NCBI RefSeq assembly: GCF_002263495.1
Contig: NZ_CP022753.1
Span: 3,782,001 to 3,846,000 of the forward strand
Length of the DNA: 64,000 bases
Direction of reading: 5' to 3'
DNA from: Nocardiopsis gilva YIM 90087
GTDB lineage: Bacteria; Actinomycetota; Actinomycetes; Streptosporangiales; Streptosporangiaceae
In this document: positions 60,624 to 64,000 of the stretch, piece by piece
Layout: each line of letters begins with the position of its first letter
Position numbering within the stretch: the first letter of the stretch is position 1
Position numbers and translations under genes: made by a program
The notes under the pieces: model-generated
The model's database searches: none
What the model saw: the letters and a program-made list of their open reading frames with translations, nothing else
Told to the model about the DNA's origin: nothing

Positions 60624-61583
60624 ATGGAACAGCGACAGGCGGGCGGGTCGGGGCTCTGGGTGTCACGCACTGCTCTGGGCACTATGACCTGGGGAAAAGA
60701 CACCTCAGAGGAGGAGGCCGGCGACCAGCTCACCGCCTTTGTGGATGCCGGTGGGACGTTGGTCGACACGGCCGATATCTACACCGGCGGGCACAGCGAA
60801 CGCATCATCGGACGGCTGCTCACCGGGGTCATCCGGCGCGATGACGTGATCATCGCCACCAAGGCCGGGCACACACCCGAGGGCTACCGGCCGTGCGACA
60901 CCTCGCGGCGCCATCTGCTGGCGTCACTGGACGCCTCCCTGCGCCGCCTGCGCACCGACTACATCGACCTGTGGCAGCTGCACGTCCACGACCCCGACAC
61001 GCCGCCGGCCGAGACCCTCGCGGCGATGGACACCGCCGTGTCCTCGGGCAAGGTGCGCTACATCGGCGTCGGCGGGCTGGCCGCCTGGCAGTTCGCCACC
61101 TATGCCACCTGGCAGCAGGCCGCCCCCGGCGGTGGCCGCGCCCCCGTGGTCACCACCGGGACGGAGTACTCGCTGCTCAACCGGGGGGCCGAGCATGACC
61201 TGCTGCCCGCCGCGATCGACCGCGGCGCGGGGCTGATCGCCTGGTCGGCGCTGGGGCGCGGGGTGCTGAGCGCGAAGTACCGCAACGGTGTCCCGGAGGG
61301 GTCGCGCGCGGCGCTGCCGCACATGGCCGCGTACGTCGACCCGTACCTGGACGAGCGCAGCCGCCGCATCGTCGAGTCCGTGTGCACGGCGGCCGACGGG
61401 CTCGGGGTGTCGCCCCTCGCCGTGGCCCTGAGCTGGGTGCGCGACCGGCCGGGCGTGACCGCGGCCGTCGTCGGCCCGCGCACCGCCGCCCAGCTCGACG
61501 ACGTGCTCGCCGCCGAAGACGTCGAGCTGCCCCGGGAGATCCGGGAGGCGCTCGACGACGCGTCCTCGGCTCCACTGCGATAG
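60624..61583 (+). CDS. Aldo/keto reductase
   Basis: The 319-residue TIM-barrel NADPH oxidoreductase has GGTLVDTADIYTGGHSERIIGRLL (catalytic Asp and Tyr), VIIATKAG (Lys), LWQLHVHDPDTP (His) and the cofactor region GPRTAAQLDDVLAAEDVELP. It reduces or oxidises a carbonyl of unknown identity. It stands alone. Confidence 0.9.
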   Translation: MEQRQAGGSGLWVSRTALGTMTWGKDTSEEEAGDQLTAFVDAGGTLVDTADIYTGGHSERIIGRLLTGVIRRDDVIIATKAGHTPEGYRPCDTSRRHLLASLDASLRRLRTDYIDLWQLHVHDPDTPPAETLAAMDTAVSSGKVRYIGVGGLAAWQFATYATWQQAAPGGGRAPVVTTGTEYSLLNRGAEHDLLPAAIDRGAGLIAWSALGRGVLSAKYRNGVPEGSRAALPHMAAYVDPYLDERSRRIVESVCTAADGLGVSPLAVALSWVRDRPGVTAAVVGPRTAAQLDDVLAAEDVELPREIREALDDASSAPLR

Positions 61584-61832
61584 CGGCGCGCCCGATGCAG
61601 GGGCGCGGGAACCGTTCACCGAGTCTTGATCCATCGGGGGTTCCGCACGGATTCGGTCATCGCCTGGGGATTTCGGCGCGTGTCGGCGTGCCCGGCGGAT
61701 GTCCCCGGGGTGTCCCCGGTGGGTCGGGGCTGGTTGTCCACAGCGCCCGTCGCCGCGACCGGACCCTGGGGGTGTTCTCGCTAAGCTCCCAGGGGACGAG
61801 TGACCACCGTTCCGCAGAGAGGAACATCCCCG

Positions 61833-63639
61833 ATGTCCGAGGCGCCGATCGCGGCGGGATCCGAGGGCGGCGACGCCGCAGAGCGCACGCGGGCCGTGCT
61901 GGCGCGCATGGGCGCGCCGGAAGCGCTGGCGGAGCCCCTGGTGGCCGCTCTGGGGCCGGGCGCCCCCACCGAGCTCGCCGCGGACCCGTGGCGGCTGCTG
62001 GCGCTCCCCCAGGTCACCCTGGAGCAGGCCGACTACTGCGCCCGCCGGGCGCTCGGGGAGACCACCGTCTCACCCGACGACCCGCGCCGCGGCCGGGCCG
62101 TCGTCGCTCACCTGCTGCGCCGCGCCGCGCACGAGGGGCACACCGCCATCGAGGAGCGGCGCCTGGCGCGGGCGGTGCGATCGATGGGGATCCGCTCCCC
62201 CGAACCCGCCATGACGGCCGCCCTCGACGACGGCGAGGTCATGGCCTTCGAGGTCTTCCCGGACGACAGCGACCCCTTCGGCGAGGGCGGGGAGGTCGCG
62301 GAAATGCCCGACCCCGAGCTCTACTACGGCCTGGCGCGGGTCGGCCTGGCCGAGCAGGACCTGGGTGAGGGGCTGGCTCGGCTCTCGGGCACCAGCGAAC
62401 CCATCATGGACTCCGCGACCGCCGCCGAAACGGTCGAGGCCACGGCGGAGCGGCTGGGGATCGAGGTCGCCCCGGAGACCGCCGCCGCGCTGGTCACGGT
62501 GGCGCTGCGCGGTGTGTGCGTACTGCCGCACGGCGCGGGGGCGCGCGCGAGCGGAGTCGTGGCGCACGTTCTGGCGTGCGCCGCCGACATCGCGGCCGAC
62601 AGCGAGGTCGGCATCGCCCTCGCCGCGCCCACCGCGCAGGCCGCCGCCGGGTTCACCACCCAGCTGGCCGGTCTGGGCGCGGGGACGCGGCCGCCGAGGT
62701 CGTGCCGCTGGGCGGCTGCTGGAGTGCCGCGGCCCGGGCCTGTTCGGGCGCGGGGCCGAGCGACCCATCGACGCCGGACTGGTGGTCGTCACCGACGCCA
62801 TGGCGCTCGACGTCGAGCATGCGGCGGCACTGGTCGAGGCCTGCGCCGACGGAACCCACCTGGTCCTGCTCGCCGACCCCGCCGAGGCTCCCTCGGCCGG
62901 GCCGGGGCAGGTGGCCGCCGACCTGGTCGCGTCCCGCACGGTGGCCGTGGCGGAACTGCCGGCCGCGGCGAAGCCCGGACCGCTCGACGAGCTGGCCGCG
63001 CGCGTCGCGGGCGGGGAGCTGGGCGAGGTGTCGGCTCCGGAGCGGGAGGTCGTGGTCGTCCCCGCGGGCTCCGGCGAGGAGGCGGCGCACCGGGCGCTGC
63101 AGCTCATCACTGATTCGATCCCGCGAGCCCTGAGCGTCCCGGCCGCCGAGACCCAGATCGTCGCGGCCACGCGCGGCGGCGAGGCGGGCACGGACGCGCT
63201 CAACGCCGCCTGCAAAGCCCACTTCAACGCCGGACCGGGGGTCTACAACGGCGTGGATCCGGGCGACCGCGTGCTGCTCGCGGCCGACGGTCCGGGCTAC
63301 GCCGCGGGCGATGTCGGCTATCTGCGCGAGGGCGCGGACGGCGGGCTCACTGTGGAGCTCCCGGACGGCACGTCGGCCGCGGTCGCCGACGCCGCGCACC
63401 TGCGCCCAGGCTGGGCCGTCACCGTGGCGGCGGCGCACGGCGGGCACTGGCCCGCCGTCATCGCGGTGTTCGGCCCGGAGACCCGCGGGTCGCGTCCTCA
63501 GGTCTACACGGCCGGCACGCGCTCGCTTCGGCACCTGTCGATCGTGCACGCGGCCGGCCCCGCCCTCGCCCAGGCCGTCCGGGAGACCCCGTCCATCCCC
63601 CGGCACACCCGCCTGGTGCAGATCCTTCGTGAGGGGTGA
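61833..63639 (+). pseudogene. Helicase-like (RecD2-type) protein gene broken by two -1 frameshifts
   Basis: The reading begins MSEAPIAAGSEGG at ATG 61833 and runs to about 62681 in one frame, with a helix-hairpin-helix-like N-terminal region and PHGAGARASG as a degenerate P-loop. The next ten codons (DAAAEVVPLG) are in the -1 frame from 62684, and the rest (RLLECRGPGLFGRG...LVQILREG) is in the next -1 frame from 62713. Each break removes one base, in GCGCGGGGA (near 62681-62683) and GGGCGG (62711-62715). The second half has VVTDAMALDVEHAAALVEACADGTHLVLLADP, as in UvrD/RecD-type ATPases. Assembly error or true decay cannot be told apart here. Confidence 0.75.
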
Positions 63640-63660
63640 GGGGCGGCCGCGTGCGGCTTC

Positions 63661-64000
63661 CTACGCGATCCCGCCTCCGGCCACGGGCATGTCGTCGCCG
63701 CTGCTGGACGGTGGGGCGGGCGGCGGGGCCGGCTGGTTCGGGTCGCGACCGCCCAGGTCGATGCGGAACGGCGGGTAGTGGTCGGTCATCAGAGACACGT
63801 AGGCGCCCACGCGCCAGGACCACCGGTTCATGCCCATGACGAAGTCGAAGATCCCCCGCGGGTAGCCGCCGGTGAACAGCAGAACGATGGCCACGAAGAA
63901 GACCAGGACGTAAAGCAGGCCCGGGAGGACCGGGACGAAGATGTACTCGCCGGAGTTTCCCGTCCAGGTGTCGTAGAACTCGTCCTTGCGCACCGCGTAC
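63661..64000 (-). CDS. DUF4389 membrane protein, 5' truncated by window
   Basis: The visible 113 residues contain one membrane helix (VPVLPGLLYVLVFFVAIVLLF) and the DUF4389 core GGYPRGIFDFVMGMNRWSWRVGAYVSLMTDHYPPFRIDLGG, then a proline-rich tail. The frame remains open to the window edge (YAVRKDEF), so the true start is outside. Confidence 0.87.
   Translation of the reverse strand, partial: YAVRKDEFYDTWTGNSGEYIFVPVLPGLLYVLVFFVAIVLLFTGGYPRGIFDFVMGMNRWSWRVGAYVSLMTDHYPPFRIDLGGRDPNQPAPPPAPPSSSGDDMPVAGGGIA

Noticed and set aside
61584-61832. RNA gene or small protein between the aldo/keto reductase and the helicase-like gene
   Set aside because: No conserved structure seen; interval short and composition ordinary.

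Overview
The window is high-GC DNA (about 70% G+C by eye) with dense, strongly G/C-ending codon use. Gene content points to a filamentous actinomycete, most likely Nocardiopsaceae or a relative. The best markers are the mycothiol ligase gene mshC, the actinobacterial neighbourhood SCO1664-like kinase / DUF3090 / histidine phosphatase / uppP, a NarL-type two-component pair and a CtpE-like P-type ATPase. I saw no rRNA, tRNA, CRISPR array, transposase or integrase. The genus is inference.

Layout. 1-12 kb: accessory and detoxification genes: two RibD/DHFR-like reductases, an MBL hydrolase, a MocR regulator divergent from a cupin, an ABC efflux-type pair, an MFS carrier, secreted or repeat-bearing unknown proteins, and a TetR regulator with a His-rich loop divergent from two membrane proteins. 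12-15.1 kb: a tightly overlapping four-gene operon (78-aa peptide, two unknown cytoplasmic proteins, class-C-type serine hydrolase); I rate it a candidate undescribed peptide system. 15.5-23 kb: a BCCT osmolyte carrier, then a SorC regulator divergent from a polyol-type operon (medium-chain dehydrogenase, lipoprotein, two permeases, no ATPase). 23.1-26.8 kb: an apparently arsenic-linked regulon: an ArsO-like monooxygenase, a flavoprotein with a Cys-bearing tail, and an ArsR regulator fused to a phosphinothricin-acetyltransferase-like GNAT domain. These are tied together by four copies of the same operator, ATCRAY-N4-RTYGAT.

26.9-39.2 kb: CDF metal carrier, nitronate monooxygenase, threonine-dehydratase-like enzyme, flavin reductase, ALDH7-type dehydrogenase, DUF4184 membrane protein, pyroglutamyl-peptidase-like protein whose expected Cys is Ser, and a two-component system. 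39.4-42.2 kb: an antibiotic-resistance-type pair (xenobiotic acetyltransferase and ABC-F ATPase) with a structured leader. 42.2-45.7 kb: a complete ECF transporter (two ATPases, T and S components). 46-50.6 kb: a cell-wall deacetylase lipoprotein, a coupled alpha/beta hydrolase-P450 pair and an orphan GvpL/GvpF protein.

50.8-64 kb: a truncated ABATE/CGNR protein, mshC, a TANGO2/NRDE protein, a CtpE-like ATPase, the SCO1664/DUF3090/phosphatase/uppP block (UppP carries an octapeptide-repeat tail), an aldo/keto reductase, a helicase-like gene broken by two -1 frameshifts, and a DUF4389 gene cut by the window end. Several long perfect hairpins (26.8, 38.4, 42.2 and 51.5 kb) punctuate the map; three fit terminators and the one at 38.4 kb does not.
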